Of a stretch of DNA of 64,000 bases, positions 47,181 through 60,000 are shown piece after piece (within the stretch, counting starts at the first letter, position 1; each line of letters opens with the position of its first letter). Both the position numbers and the translations under genes were made by a program. The stretch spans positions 281,524 through 345,523 of the forward strand of contig VZRG01000728.1 in NCBI GenBank assembly GCA_013397435.1, in the 5' to 3' direction. The notes beneath the pieces were generated by a model. The model was not told the DNA's origin. It did no database searches and was given only the letters and a program-made list of their open reading frames with translations. This stretch comes from Erythrocercus mccallii. Its lineage: Eukaryota; Chordata; Aves; Passeriformes; Dicruridae.

Positions 47181-48775
47181 AAGCACAGGCAATATCTGGG
47201 AGTTTCTGCTGTCTGGGAGTTGTTGCTGTTGGTTGCTGGGCTGTGAAAGAGGTTTGGTGGAGTGAATCAACAGGCACAGAACTCTTATCACAAACTGTTC
47301 TCACCCGTGGACACTCTGTGTACCAACCTCAGCAGTGAAACGGGGATTTATCCTCAGCTGATCTCCTGCTAGAACAAAACATGCACTGCAAAGGAAATGT
47401 CTGAAATTTTGTACTGAAAAAGGTGCTGCTCTGCTTTCCCTGCAGAGAAGGAGCCTAATCCTGTCAGCTTGCACTATGGGGATTTGTCTGCAAGAGTGTC
47501 AGGAAAGTGACCCTGCCAGCATCTGCTGTCTTGACATATCTGAACCACCTAAAACTGGGAAACAGCTCTGGGAGCTCCACAATTACAAAGAGAGCACTTT
47601 GGAGAAGAAATAAGAGACTTCTGCTGTGGAGAAGGGTATTTTCTCTTGAGAGTGATTAACTTCCAGGTAACTCTGGAACAAGGACATCAATGCAGACCCT
47701 GTCCCACGAGGTACAATTTTCCCTGTGGAGCTTGCAGCATTGTGACCCTTTAACTGAAATACTGAGAGCTCTGCATTAGATTTTTTACCAACAGTTTTAA
47801 ATTCTGGATATATTTTACAGTGAGAATGACAGATAAATGCTGACTGTTCACCCAAGGGGTTAATTAAGCTTTTGGAAGATGCTGGATCCATAGTGAAGCA
47901 CCCACAAAGCCCCTCTCTGTGTGAGAATGAGCCAAAGGAATCCCATCCACTACGGCCAAGGGGTCACTCCCAGAGGGAGAGGAGTCCTGGGATCAAACTC
48001 TGCTCTCTCTGCTGCTTCTGTCCCAGAGCTCCCTTACAAAAGCCTTGACAATGCCACTATTGCACAAAATGCAAAATCAAGGGGAAAAGATTCCAGCTAC
48101 TCCTGCTGTTTGTAGATAAATTAAACCCAGAAAAGGCTGAGACAGCTGGAAATCTGACAGGAAAACTGGGTTTTCCAGGGAGAACCTAGAGCCAATTTAC
48201 AGTTAATTACTGTGATTTGGAACAGCTCTGTGAGTAAATACCAGCCTCTGATTGTCCAAGTAAGAAAGATAATTGTTTCCTGAACGGTGTCCATTGTGTA
48301 CTGGAAATGTTGTCAGCCCATTCCTTTGTCAAACTCGGAAGAGGTTTGGTTTTCAGAGATAGGAATCTGCTGCTCTGCTGTTAACAAGCAGCTAAAATCC
48401 AAAAACTGAGCATCTTACCTGCCATAAACACAATTATTGAGCTCCACAACAATGAATATTCCCTATATCATAGAAACTTTGACTCTCTGATTTCTAAAGC
48501 CACCTCTCCCAGCCATGAGGCTGCTGGACACTGAGTGATTTGTGATTTCACAGCAGGCAAAGCAGTGCTGACAGCACTGGTGGAACAGTTGTGAGGACAA
48601 AGAGGCCTGGAAAGCCATTGGATGAATGCCAGTATGAAAATGTGCCAAGCAAGGGACACGGAGAAGGGATGGCTCTTGAAAACCCCCCCAAGTGTGTTAT
48701 CTGCTCTTTGTTTTTTCTCCTCAGAGCAACCAGAGGGAAAATGATTTGTAGGGATTCGTCCAACATTTGAAGAGA

Positions 48776-49160
48776 TAGAATCATGGAATCATTTCTGTTG
48801 GAGAAGCCCTCTGAGATGACTGAGTCCCCCCAGCACTGCCAAGTGCCCCACGTCCCCAAGTGCCACCACATCCACAGGGATTTTAAATCCCTCCAGGGAT
48901 GGGGACTCCAGCACTGCCCTGGGCAGCTGTGCCACGGCTGGACAAACCTTTCCATGAAGGAATTTTCCCAAATATTCACCTTGGGCCAGCCTGAGGCCGT
49001 TCCCTCTGCTCCTGTCCCTGTTCCCTGGGAGCAGAGCCCGACCCCCCCGGCTGTCCCCTCCTGGCAGGGAGTTGTGCAGAGCCACAAGGGCCCCCCTAGC
49101 CCTCTTTGGCCCCAGCCTGACCCCTTGCCCAGCTCCCTCAGCCCCTCCAGCCCCTTCCCC
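48776..49160 (-). mobile_element. CR1 LINE 3' fragment close to an exon
   Basis: The plus strand reads tagaatcatggaatcatttc, ttttaaatccctccaggg, gaattttcccaaatattcac and ttccctctgctcctgtccct. It is the longest young CR1 in the window (about 385 bp). It ends some 70 bp before the donor side of the 49232-49308 exon. Confidence 0.88.
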
Positions 49161-49231
49161 AATATTAATTAATTCATTAAAAGTCAAACCAAGCTCTGAG
49201 GAGCTCAAATGTTGCTGAAATCTTGGCTCAC

Positions 49232-49308
49232 CTGAGTCCTGAGCAGGTGCTGAGGCTGACGGAGGACTCGGGGTACCCCTGGACGTGCCCATGGTAATAG
49301 CAGTGACC
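49232..49308 (-). CDS. ADAM12: ADAM12 prodomain exon (window exon 2)
   Basis: This 77-bp exon encodes GHCYYHGHVQGYPESSV and then SLSTCSGL plus two bases of an arginine codon. The HCYYHGHV...SLSTCSGLRG block is one of the most conserved parts of ADAM prodomains. The acceptor is ccacag and the donor is gtgagc (phase 2). Joined to the previous exon, the junction reads NHT-GHCYYHG, without the three residues VIL that I recall at this point in one human isoform. A CR1 element ends about 70 bp past the donor. Confidence 0.95.
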
Positions 49309-52300
49309 CTGTGGCAGGGAGAGAAAACATCTCAGTGGTCACAAATGCTCTTGGCTCCCGGGCTTCCAGCCCTTTGATTCCAAGGGGATCAGCAGTTTCA
49401 GGCCACAGCATTCACAATCCCACTGACAGCACCTTTCCTGTCCCACCAAATGTTCTCTGTGCTTAAAAGGCTCCTAAATGGAAACCTTGGGTGCCTCCTA
49501 AACCCCAAAAGGTTACAGGAGGGGGTTTTTTTGTTTAGTTTTGTGTTCTAACTTTTTAAAGGATCAATAATGTTAAATTTGTATGACTGACCTCTATTTT
49601 TCTGTGTTATTTAAAGCTACAATATCTAATATTTTATAAAATTAATCAGAGGAACAAATCAGCTGCAGCCTTTTACTGCTTTCTATAGAGACCCCTGTTT
49701 TTATTGAAGGGCATTTAAATCAGTGTATCCCTATAGGAGGTAGGTATGTGAAAAGAGAAGTATAACAAAGCCAATCCCAACCCTGTAACTTGAACAAAAA
49801 AATCACAAAGCAAATGAAGGAGAAGGGAAACAGGTTGGAAAGGAAATTTTTTATTGAAATACCCAACCAAGTAGCTGCATGTTATTAAAAACAACCAAGA
49901 ATAAAGGGGGTCTTCTATTTTGAGAGACAACAGTCCAATTTCATTTTGTGGCTAGGTTATTATATTTTTTTAATAATCCACTGCTTGCAAAAGGCACCCA
50001 CAACAGAGGACTTCTAAGCACATCCCCATATCTGTCTGGAATCAAGGCTAATTTATTGTTGGCTAAAGGTTATATTGCATTCCCAATTATGTGACTGGCT
50101 GGAAAGCAAGGACTGTGTCATGTCCAGTGTTCCTTTTCTCTCCTGGTCCTTTGAATGCCACCAGGAAACTGAAAACTCTGCTGTAAAAGGTTCCTATCTG
50201 ATTAGTGCAGAGGGAAGTCTTATCAGTGCTGCAACCTAACACTCATCTCCCTGTGCCTTTTTTATGGTTTGGTTCGTTATTGCATTAATTAACCTTTCCA
50301 GTCTGGGGCATGGTTTTCACTCACAAAGCCTCACATAGCAAACTTCTGAAGACCATCTCGATTTTGGTGAAGAGGATGGAATGATTCGGACAGGAATTTT
50401 CTGCAAATAAGTTTATGCCAGGAAAATTGTTTGTTTGATTTCCAGCCTGAGCAAGCGAACACAGAACAGCCAGCTCTGACTTTCTAAATACAAATCTCTG
50501 TGGCTTTTCTCAGTGTAAGAAATGACAGGAACAGGGTGAGAGTGTTTTACTCTCGGTTATTTTTATTATCAATCCTCATAAAGAGTCAGTAACACATTAG
50601 CAAAGACAAAGCCAAAACAGAAGGGAGGGAGTCATAGACTGGATTTTTTTGGGGGGCGATCACTTCAGTCACAATTGCTACGGATGTCAAACTTTCAGTG
50701 TGGGTGCACTATTTCACTTCATTTCAGTGTTATCAGTTCAATGCCTCCAGTTGATAGAAGAAAAAATCAATGCCCCCCCTCCCCCTTTCTCAAGCACTGA
50801 ATACCTTACAGGCTAAAACCAAAAATAAAATTGGTTTATTCTGATTGCTTAAAGCAAGCATGAGGCAGAGGTGAAGCTCAGAGCTCCTAGAAAAGAATTC
50901 TTTGGGTTTGAGAGCTGAGCACAGGCGCAGTGAAATGGGGAGGGGGAGCCAATATCTCACCCCACACAGCTGCTGCTGTGGTCCAGCTATCTTTAGCTAA
51001 GAGTGAATTATGGCAAAGGGCCTGATTTCTTTCCCTCTCCACATACAACTTGTCATTTTATTAACTCTGAGCTCCTGGTTGTGGCCCATTTCACAATTTC
51101 TCTGAGATCCAGCTATGTGATGCCAAAGTTCAATATCGAAAATGTAAACTTAGCAGAGCGTGGGCCTGCAACGGGACTGGGAGAAAATTGATTTCTAGCT
51201 CAGTAACTCCACTGAATTGCAGGATTTTTTTTTTTTCTGCTATCAAATCTTTTTATTCCTGCAAACTAGTATATAAAATGGGTGACCCCTTAAAAAGAAA
51301 TAATTACCAAGGCTGATCCATCATACTTAAAACAGTACTCTACCCTTGCTTGAGATCATTTAATAAATCACAGCTTTCGACAATTTTTCAGGTGCTATAA
51401 ATTGAAAAATAACCTAGGCATTGACTCGTGTGCTAGAGAACTGCCCAAGTGACAGCTCCACAAACCTGCCTTGCTTTGACCTCCAAGCAGAATTTGACTA
51501 AGCAACTTTTCAATGGAAAATCGGATTTGGTTTCAACTCCAGACTGTATTGATGTCCTCAGTGAAGAGGAGATATAAAAATAAAATTGGAGGCTTAGCTT
51601 TTCTCAACCGTCTTGCAGCATTTAATGAAAAATGAATTCACTGATCTCTCTCTCCTTTTCAGGCAGCAAAATGCACTGTCATTATTAATCATGACTTACT
51701 TTGCCATTCTGCAAACAGATACTGTATTTTAGCATGGAAAACCTGTCATTAGCTACACATACTTCTGTTAACTCAGGTAAATCTCTGAAATACTCATGTG
51801 CTTCATTTATTTCCTTTTACTTCCTCCAGGAGTCTCTGCAGCCTTCCAGCTCCTAAAACAAATGAGTATTCTCTCCCAAGCTGATTTTAAAGGAGAGATG
51901 AGCACCCAGCAAAATGAAAGTGCTGAAAGCTTTCAAAATGATTGCTTTTCTTGGGGTGTCTGGAGCTATAATGAACATGCTTTTTCAGAAATAAGATGTT
52001 ATGCAGAGAAATAATTCCTTCCTCTGATCCCAGCAAAGCCCATTATGGATGGGAACACAAAGCATGGTGTCTCTGCTGACAGTGTCAGTAAGTAAATACC
52101 TTAACATAACAAATACTTTATGGGACTTAGGCAGATAAAAGATAAGCTTTATAATTAAAATGGCTTGCTGCATTATTTCTAATTAAGGCATTCATGCTGT
52201 CAGAGGACAAAAAGCATTCCTGCCTTAAGGGGTTTTTATTTGTGAAAAGCAAGTTTAAGCTGCTGATTTTAAAAAGCCATGTTTTGTGTATAACCATATT

Positions 52301-52826
52301 TACACATGTAAATAAATATACATGTACGTACACACAAATACAAATATAAAGTACATCCACAACACACTTATGGCCTGGATTTAAAAATCAACCCAACCAA
52401 CACCCTCTCCCAAACCCCAGTGAGGAAAGACATCCAAGCCTTCCAACCTCTGACTTGAACTTTTGCACTCTGGAAATCAGATATTTAAGGGCTTTTTTCC
52501 CAAACAGAACCAGGGCTTTTCTCCATAACTGAGCAGCCATGACTGCTGTAATTATTGAATTTTAATGGGTCTGTTTCCAAGAAGCTGAAAAAACCCCTCA
52601 CAAATTTTAAAAGTCACCTGGTTACAACCCCAGAGCTCGCCTTTAAAGTCTGCCTAAAGCTCATGTGTAGGATCAGAGCAGCCACAAAGACACTGAAGGC
52701 AACAGTAAAAAAAAAAATAATAAAAATCACAGGTTGAGCTGTTTCATGGCAGGGCTCAGATCCTGGCAGAGAACACTCTGGATTTGCGGGATGGAGCATC
52801 ATCCACCCAGGACACCCCAACCTTAC
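49309..52826 (-). other. Intron between window exons 1 and 2
   Basis: The intron is 3518 bp. I recognise no transposon or extra exon. A poly-T run occurs near 51227-51237. Confidence 0.83.
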
Positions 52827-52905
52827 CGTGTGATTGCGGGTGAGCACCACGTCAGAGCCATCCTGCAAATAATGGGTCTCTGTGAAGCCTCTGGCCAACA
52901 GGCCC
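52827..52905 (-). CDS. ADAM12: ADAM12 prodomain exon (window exon 1)
   Basis: This 79-bp exon encodes about 26 prodomain residues. They include the FTETHYLQDGSDV segment typical of the reprolysin propeptide in ADAM12, where the human protein reads FTETHYLQDGTDV (from memory). The acceptor is tccag followed by G, and the first base completes a codon begun in an upstream exon outside the window. The donor is gtaagg and the exon ends in phase 0 after a potential N-glycosylation sequon, NHT. The prodomain keeps the protease latent in the secretory pathway. The exon that should precede it was not found between 52906 and 64000, so that intron is longer than 11 kb. Confidence 0.93.
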
Positions 52906-54695
52906 CTGGAAAAAACAGAGCACACGGGATAGTGAGGCCACCTCACCTGGAGTTTATCCTTTAGAGGTTCTGTTCGAGTCAAGGATCAAAGCCAGGCATT
53001 AAGGATTCAGTGACTACGGGGAATAAGGGAAAATAGAACTCCAAATATTGAAGCTGCAGGACACGAACACTTCCTGTGGTAATTGTGAATAGACTACAAG
53101 TTTCCAGACTGTTTTCTCTTCCAAATGAGGACTCCATGCCAGCACATTTCAGTGTTGAATCTTCCATGTAATTTTCAACACATTTTAGGTTAAATGGGAA
53201 ATCTGGGGTTTAGAGTATTGTTAAGTAATGGTGGTTTGTTGAAAAGGAAAATGTTTTCCCTGTGTTCCTTATTTTCCCATCTAATCTGTTGTATTCATCA
53301 GCAAGTGACCACCCAAAGACTAATTTAGCACTTGGTGAGTGAAACAAACTCCTCCTATTGACACTCCAGGGAAAACACCACATGAACATCACAGAATTTA
53401 CAGCCCTGGATTTATCCCGATCATCTGAAAGGATATTCACAAATGGAAGTGTAACGATTTCACAGGAGACTCTGCAGGATCATGTGTGGGATGAGGCAGT
53501 TTGTTCCCATTCTCTCCACACTTCCCCTCCTGCCTTTGGCAATGAGATAAAAAATTTGGACTTGCAATTGTCATTTTCCAGGAATCTCCAGGGAGGGCCA
53601 TGTGCATGACAACCACGGAAACTTCTCTTTTTGTAAGGAACTCATGGAAGAGGGGAAGCTCCATCTGCCTCTTTTTTTAAAAAAAAAGTCTTGCTATTCA
53701 TCTGTTTTCAACTCCTTATCTAAAGAGCGCTTCCAACAAAGCCAGAAGGACGAACACTCATTCACATTTACTCCTAACAGAGGTCTTGAGTTGTGCTCCA
53801 CATCACAAACACCCTTGAGTTTCGACACAATTTCTGGTGAACTGCAAAAGCACAGTGTAGAAGGAGCCAAGAGATAAATGCCACCATCACCTTCACAAAA
53901 CTGGAGAGTGTGGAATACTGAAAATCCCTGGCTCTGCATTTCACAATGTTCGTTCTGTTCCACTTCAAGAGGTGTTTCTCCCTTGGGTTGTCCATTTGAA
54001 CAAACCAGGCCCTTTCTTTTATTTAAAGCTGGTTAATGCTTGCAAATATTGTGGTGGGAACCATGACACAGTCGTGGTACACATTTCTTGTATTTGTATA
54101 AACATTATAACTAGAGCATAAACACACATTTAATTTTCATTACTGATTAATTTGTATCACATTAACATCCAATGGCTTCATCAGGATCTGGTTGTGCTAG
54201 GAACTCTACAAACACTTATCAGAGAGAAAACCCAGCTTTAAAAGTTTCTGTCATGAGGTAGGGAAAAAAAAATAGAAACAAGACCAAAAACAAAAAAAGA
54301 AAAGGAAAAAAAGAAAATAAGGAAGTGCCAAGGTAAAAAATGAAGCCCCAACACATTATAGTGAGCATTCAAGCAGAGATTCTCACATTTAACTTTAAAA
54401 TTTTTCAGCTTGTGGCAAATATTAGCATATTAATAGATATGGAATGTTAAAACACTGCAGCATGTGGTGGGTTTGTAGGAACTGGATCTCTCAGGCAGCC
54501 ACCACACCCACAGCAGGACTTGGGTGCCCAATCAAACATCTGAAGTTGATTTAGATACACAATAATAAATTACACCAACCAGCTCCACAGGGACTCCCCT
54601 GGGGGCTCAGAGGACACTTGACTACAGTGGTGATCTCACCCCTTGTGCCTGCAGCTCCATAAACCCAGCCAGGAGCAAAGAGGGCTGTATCCAAC

Positions 54696-54980
54696 AATCA
54701 TGGAATGCTTTGGGTTGGAAGAGACCTTTGAGATCTTCCAGTTCTACCCCTGCCATGGGAGGGCACCTTCCACTATCCCAGGTTGCTCGGAGCTCCATCC
54801 AACATCCCTTGGACATTTCCAGGGATCCAGGGGCAGCCACAGCTGCTCTGGGCACCCTGTGCCAGGGAACAATCCCTTCCCAAAATCCCATCTAAGCCCA
54901 CTCAGGGTCAGTTTGGAGCCACTCCCCTTGTCCTGTCACTACCTGCTCTTGCAAAAATCCCTCTCTGTTTCCTACCGTCT
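54696..54980 (-). mobile_element. CR1 LINE 3' fragment
   Basis: The plus strand shows tcatggaatgctttgggttg, gaagagacctttgagatc, ttccactatcccaggttgc and gggcagccacagctgctctg, continuing to ccacttgtcc-type text (actccccttgtcctgtcact). Confidence 0.88.
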
Positions 54981-55849
54981 CATTATCACAAAGAGCAGCT
55001 GCTTTCTTAATTATCATTATTTATCTAACACTGCTAACTTCTGCACTTAGGAGTCATTAATTCAGATCCCATCACTGAAGCCAACAGAGTTTTGCTGTGC
55101 AGATTTCGGAAATGGGATTTCATCCAGGACAGAAGAATGAGTTTCATTCAATGGGACAAAGTACAGGTAAAGGTAACAGATGTAGCAGAAGGGCAAAGTG
55201 ATTGAGCAACACACTTGCTTTGTGCTCTGCTGTTTCCAAGGTGTTTGACAGCAATGATGATAAAGGTGACCTTTCTGCTGCTGTTCATTCTGCTCTCAGG
55301 CACAGATTTAGAAAACACTTCATAGATCTGCAGGTTTGAATACCGGAAGGGATTTGTGATCACCAGCCTGCCCTGCCCCATTACAGGGATCATTTGACTC
55401 GAAGTTCTCTTCTGCTACAATGACAGGGAAGGAACCAGATCCATTTTCCTACTGCAAAGAGCCCTTGCCTCGATCTCCCATGAAGACAGAGCTATCACAA
55501 ACCCGGCAGATTTTAACTAAGCCCAACCTAAAACCACTGCACTTTGTATCTATATTTACTGTGCCAACATTCACTTTACAGCCACTGGATTGGATCTCAT
55601 TCCCTCACATCAGAGCTTCATTTTTGTTTGAGTTTTCCATGGAAAGTTCTTCCCACTAAAGTGAGGCAACGCAGCAGGTAAACAAATTCCTGGTGTGAGC
55701 AATGTCCCTGTCAGGATGAAAGTTTGAGATAGATCCTGAAAATACCGGCTGAAAGTAAGAATTCCCAGTGTGAGCTGTAAAAGACTGGTAAGGGCACCAA
55801 GATGATGGAATCTCACTGTTGGACTAAACTGAGAAAAGCAAGAGAATGC

Positions 55850-56027
55850 CCCAGTGTGGAACACAGAGTTGTGGCTGCCCCTGGATCCCTGGCAGTGCCC
55901 AAGGCCAGGCTGGACATTGGGAGCAGCCTGGGACAGTGTTCCATGGCATCCCATTCCATGGCAGGGAGTGGCACTGGATGAGCTTTAAGGTCCCTCCCAA
56001 CCCAAACCATGCTGTGATTCCATGACA
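55850..56027 (+). mobile_element. CR1 LINE 3' fragment
   Basis: gttgtggctgcccctggatc, cctggcagtgcccaaggcc, tggatgagctttaaggtccc and caacccaaaccatgctgtga form the sense-strand CR1 3' end. It is the same subfamily as the copy at 6885. Confidence 0.88.
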
Positions 56028-56961
56028 TCAAACCACGGAAATTTCACGTGCCATGGAAATTTCACTGGGAAAAGAAGCCAGCTTTTCAGGAGTGTGCACT
56101 AACCCTCCTTCAGTCTGGTAACTCAGACATCAGTGCTGAGACATCTGCTCTGCTGCCACACCCGTGCTGGTGCCAGCCTGAGAATGAGCCAGGGAAAGGT
56201 TTTCTCCACACTGCAGAGGGTGAGGACCTCTAAACCACTGCCAGAGAGTCCAACAGTTCCTAGCAGAGGAAGGAGCTTTTCTTTATCCCCACTTGCAAAA
56301 TGTCCAATATCCTAAAAGCTGTGTAGCTGGGTATGCAGGGTTGGTACCCAGGGACAGCAAGGCATTCCTTGAGAGGTTGTGAAAATTAAGTGTAACAAGC
56401 ACTCAAATTGCACTCCTGAGTGTGCAGCACTTCACTTTCCAATGATGGCAATAATGTTCAACATACCAAACAATCAATCCAGCATATGTATCTATTAGGT
56501 AATTTAATTACCCTCCCACCCCGCAAAGATATGCAATATAATGGATTGATTTACATTTCTGGTTTTGACCCGGAGTAAAGGAGATTAATAGAGGAAAGTA
56601 AATTAATTTAGATGGCAAGCTACTTAACCTAATTGGATCAATGTAATTCTGAAAGAACAGGGATCAAAATAACATTAATGTATCATAGAGCAATTCATCA
56701 CCATGTCTGGAGTTTCAAATGTTGCCAGCGACAATGCTCAGCAGTACCAGATGATTATCAATACTGTGGCCTGCATGAAAAGACAGAAACAAATGCTGCG
56801 GAGAACTGCGTCAGCTGCTTGATGAGATTTTGAAAAATCAGCTGAAACAACACTACAACTTTCTCACTGATGCTCCGCAGATGCAAAAGTGCAGTTCTTG
56901 AGCACAATTACTTACAAACTTAGTCACTGTGTTTATCAGCACAGTGATTTTTTTTCACATT

Positions 56962-57070
56962 CCACAGAACCACAGAACGGTTTGGGAAGGAAGGGACTGT
57001 AAAGCCCATCCAGATCCACCCCCTGCCATGGGCACAGACACTTTTCACTAGACCAGGTTGTTCAGGATCG
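56962..57070 (-). mobile_element. CR1 LINE 3' fragment
   Basis: The plus strand reads cagaaccacagaacggtttg, ggaaggaagggactgtaaag and cccctgccatgggcacagac, then cactagaccaggttgttcag. Confidence 0.82.
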
Positions 57071-60000
57071 AATTTCCCAGAGCCAAATGAACAAGTGGAA
57101 GTTTCCATGGCCCAGAAAGATAAATTTGATGCCTCCTGATCTGTGACAGACACAGCACAGGCTCCCTCTTATCCTCTGTAAGTCAGAAAGAAAGCTTCCA
57201 TGTCAGACTTGCAGAAACATTTTCAGGTGTCAAGCAAGTAACCTAAGCCTCAGAGAATATGATGAATGTTATTTAAACTTCTAATCCTCACCTTCCTGGC
57301 CCCCCACAAGGTGAAATCTGAGGTGGTTTGTTTGGGGAGGGGAAAAATGTCCTGCTTCAAGCACATCAGATATTTTTTTTCCCCTCAATTCATTTAATGA
57401 CAGGAGTGGTAATTTAACACACTGCCTCTCACTTGCAAATGAGAAAATCAGTCTCTGCTCTCCGGGCGCCGATATATTATTTCAAAAGGTTATAATGATA
57501 TTTCATCACCCAGGGAGAGTCAGACAGACAGTCACAGGAGTCAGAGATGGCAAAAAATCTAGTGGATCACACAGAGGCCCTCCTGGAAGCCAAGTGTGCC
57601 TCAGATCAAACCAGGTTCTGCCTCACTGAGCTGCAAATAAATGTCAGGAGCAATGCTGATCCCACCACTTTCCAGGGGAGATTACTTTGCATTCCAACAG
57701 ATGTTACTGTCATGATGCATTTCCCAAAACCCAGCCTTTTCTAGTTTTTTCCTAGCCCACTTCTTTCACCAGCTGAGACAATTGCTCTCCTTCCTGGTAC
57801 AGCTGTCATTCACATAGGTGCAGATTATTATCAAACCGTCCTTCAGCCATGCAGGCACCAAGCACAGAATCTCAGGCTGTAAAAAAGGACAAGAACTGTG
57901 CACTTTTCATGTCAGTGCTACTCAGGAAAAATCTCAGCATCATCTCTCAGCAGGAGCAGACCCTGGGTTTCAACATCACAGGGATGCCCCCCTTTGGTTA
58001 CCTGGTTTCTCAGTAGTGGAGAGAAGGTGCTGTGCCCTATTGAGCTCTGGAGAGGAACATAACACTCTGTGTGCTCTGAAGGCTGATTTTCTGCTTCCCC
58101 TTGGCTTTGATTCACAGCTCTGTGTAGTCACTCCGCTTTAGGAACTGCTGTTTTAGGAAGGACATGAAATATTCCTTATGGCTCAGTAAAGGAAGGCAGT
58201 CGGCTGCTGGGCTGCCCTGTGGGACAGTGCCCAGGGCAAGGCAGAGGTGCTGCAGGGCTGGCCCAGCTGTGGCTGTGCTCCTCCCTTCCCTCAGCAGTGC
58301 TGCCTGCAGCTCACACACACCCCTGACCTTTACCTTTTTACACGTTTTTGTCCTTCCCAATGATCAGCTGCCTGTTTTCTCCCCCATTCAAGCACTGCCT
58401 CACTCCGTTATCCAAACTCTTATTAAAACCCCTCTGGCGATGCATTTGAAACCTTTCCTGCATCTGGGGGAGGTGAAGAGACTGAAGCAGGATGGTGAAC
58501 AGGCAGTTATAAAAAATGTCATTTATTCTGCCTGCTGACACCAGCCTACTCCATTAATTCTTAAGCATCTCAATTCAGGTCATTTTGACCTTTACACTGA
58601 AATTAGTTGTTATTTCTTCAATTGCTGCATTTTTTTCCCAGCTACATCCAGAGGAATAAACAAGTCTGTTAAAGCTGCTGCCTCTGCTCTGGTGGTCTCA
58701 GTGCAAGCACTCACAAAGGTGATGCTCACAGAGGTGTTTTCCAATTCTTCTTTCTCGTTACAAGGTAAAAAATGAGTTCAGCACAGATAATGAGTTTCCC
58801 ATGCACAGGTACCTAACACCATTCTATTCTCAACACCATCTCATATTCTTTAAACATGCCACATTCTTTCCCCTTGTTTAATTATCTTAAGTGATTTGAA
58901 CTGCTTTTGGACATTTTCCCATTGAATGTCTCCACTTCATAATATCCTATCTGCCACACTCCAGTGTGCAGCCACAGAGGGGCTGCAATGTCATAACTGA
59001 AGAACCTGAGAGATTGAAATTCGTGAGCTTAATTAGCGCAACAATTCAGAGGAAAAGAGGGGAGTAAAATAAAACTATAATAGCTGGGAAATCAACCAAG
59101 CATCCCAGGTTTCAATAGTAGCTCTATGGTGGTAGCCTGCAGCCTGTTTCACATGGTCTGGAGAGGGACAATTTGAATAGATCATACACTAGATTTGGAA
59201 AATACATCTTTGTGCTTGCATCCAGTCTTTTTGATGCAGAAATTAATATAATCCTGTGCCTACTGGAGTCCATGTTAAAATCTATCCCCTGGAATGAGTG
59301 GAATAGTGCCTGGCACACCGAGAGCCAATTCTGACAAACACATGCTACAGGTGAGAGCCATGCTCTGAGTGATCCCTGGACAGTGTGTGGGAACAGGCAC
59401 TCCCATCCTTGGCTGCTCTCTGGCCTGCTGGGAACAGGGAGAGAAGAGAGACAAATCCACCCTTTAAAGCCTCCAAGCACTCTGTGTTCATAACTCATGA
59501 CTGCATGTGGTGGCAGCGTGCAGAAAACCCAACAGCCCAAGCCAACACATCTGAACAGCTGAGGGAGAAATGCAGCTCCCTGGCTGGCAATCACCCAGAG
59601 ATTGAGAGCTTTCCTCTTTCCTCACTGCTGGGCAAATAATCCAGCAGCTTCATCTCCCCAAATTTCAATGGGCAAAGATTAAAATTAAATCCAGCATGTT
59701 GGTGGCCTCCCATGCTGTTCTGGGCCCTCCATGCACACCCTGCTTCCATCACTCATTGTCACATTCATGTCACCATTTACTTGCCAAAACTGTAGCATTC
59801 ATTTATCACTCTAATTCCAAAACCTTAATGAAGAGACTACTGCTAACCACTGGGGTGGGGAAAGCATAAGGAAGATAAATAATGTGTTTTCCAGCAAAGT
59901 AGATGAGTAAAAACAAGTTATTTCCCTAAAATGGCTAAAACTTGGTCAAGATGTCCAGGGTATGCTAATGGGATGGGTTTAGGTGACCCTACACCTCTGA

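Larger units (their letters stand above)
38848..49231 (-). other. Intron between window exons 2 and 3
   Basis: The intron is 10384 bp. It holds a CR1 piece at 39535-39615, a four-copy tandem repeat at 40824-40926, a repeat cluster at 46045-47180 (old CR1, MIR-like piece, TCCTA array, two opposed CR1 fragments) and a 385-bp CR1 at 48776-49160 close to exon 2. The stretch 41000-46000 appears unique. Confidence 0.85.
1172..52905 (-). other. ADAM12: ADAM12 gene, internal part (11 coding exons, partial at both ends)
   Basis: Eleven minus-strand exons, each bounded by an AG acceptor and a GT donor, join in frame into about 448 residues. The product is the middle of a membrane-type disintegrin metalloprotease: late prodomain (residues about 1-113), furin-type RYKR site (about 113-116), metalloprotease domain (about 117-327, zinc site at about 259-270), disintegrin domain (about 333-415) and the beginning of the cysteine-rich domain. 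From memory, the match to human ADAM12 is much closer than to ADAM19, notably SSNSCDLPEFCTGASP, VDGYCYNGICQTHEQQC and FYRPLNIR. The known family role is zinc-dependent shedding of surface proteins such as HB-EGF and IGF-binding proteins, and binding of integrins and syndecans in muscle, bone and placenta. The N-terminal exons and the C-terminal exons lie outside the window. Confidence 0.95.

Noticed and set aside
48548..49292. Long minus-strand open frames next to the exon at 49232-49308
   Set aside because: They are CR1 sequence read through; only the exon part matches ADAM12, and the donor at 49231 ends it.
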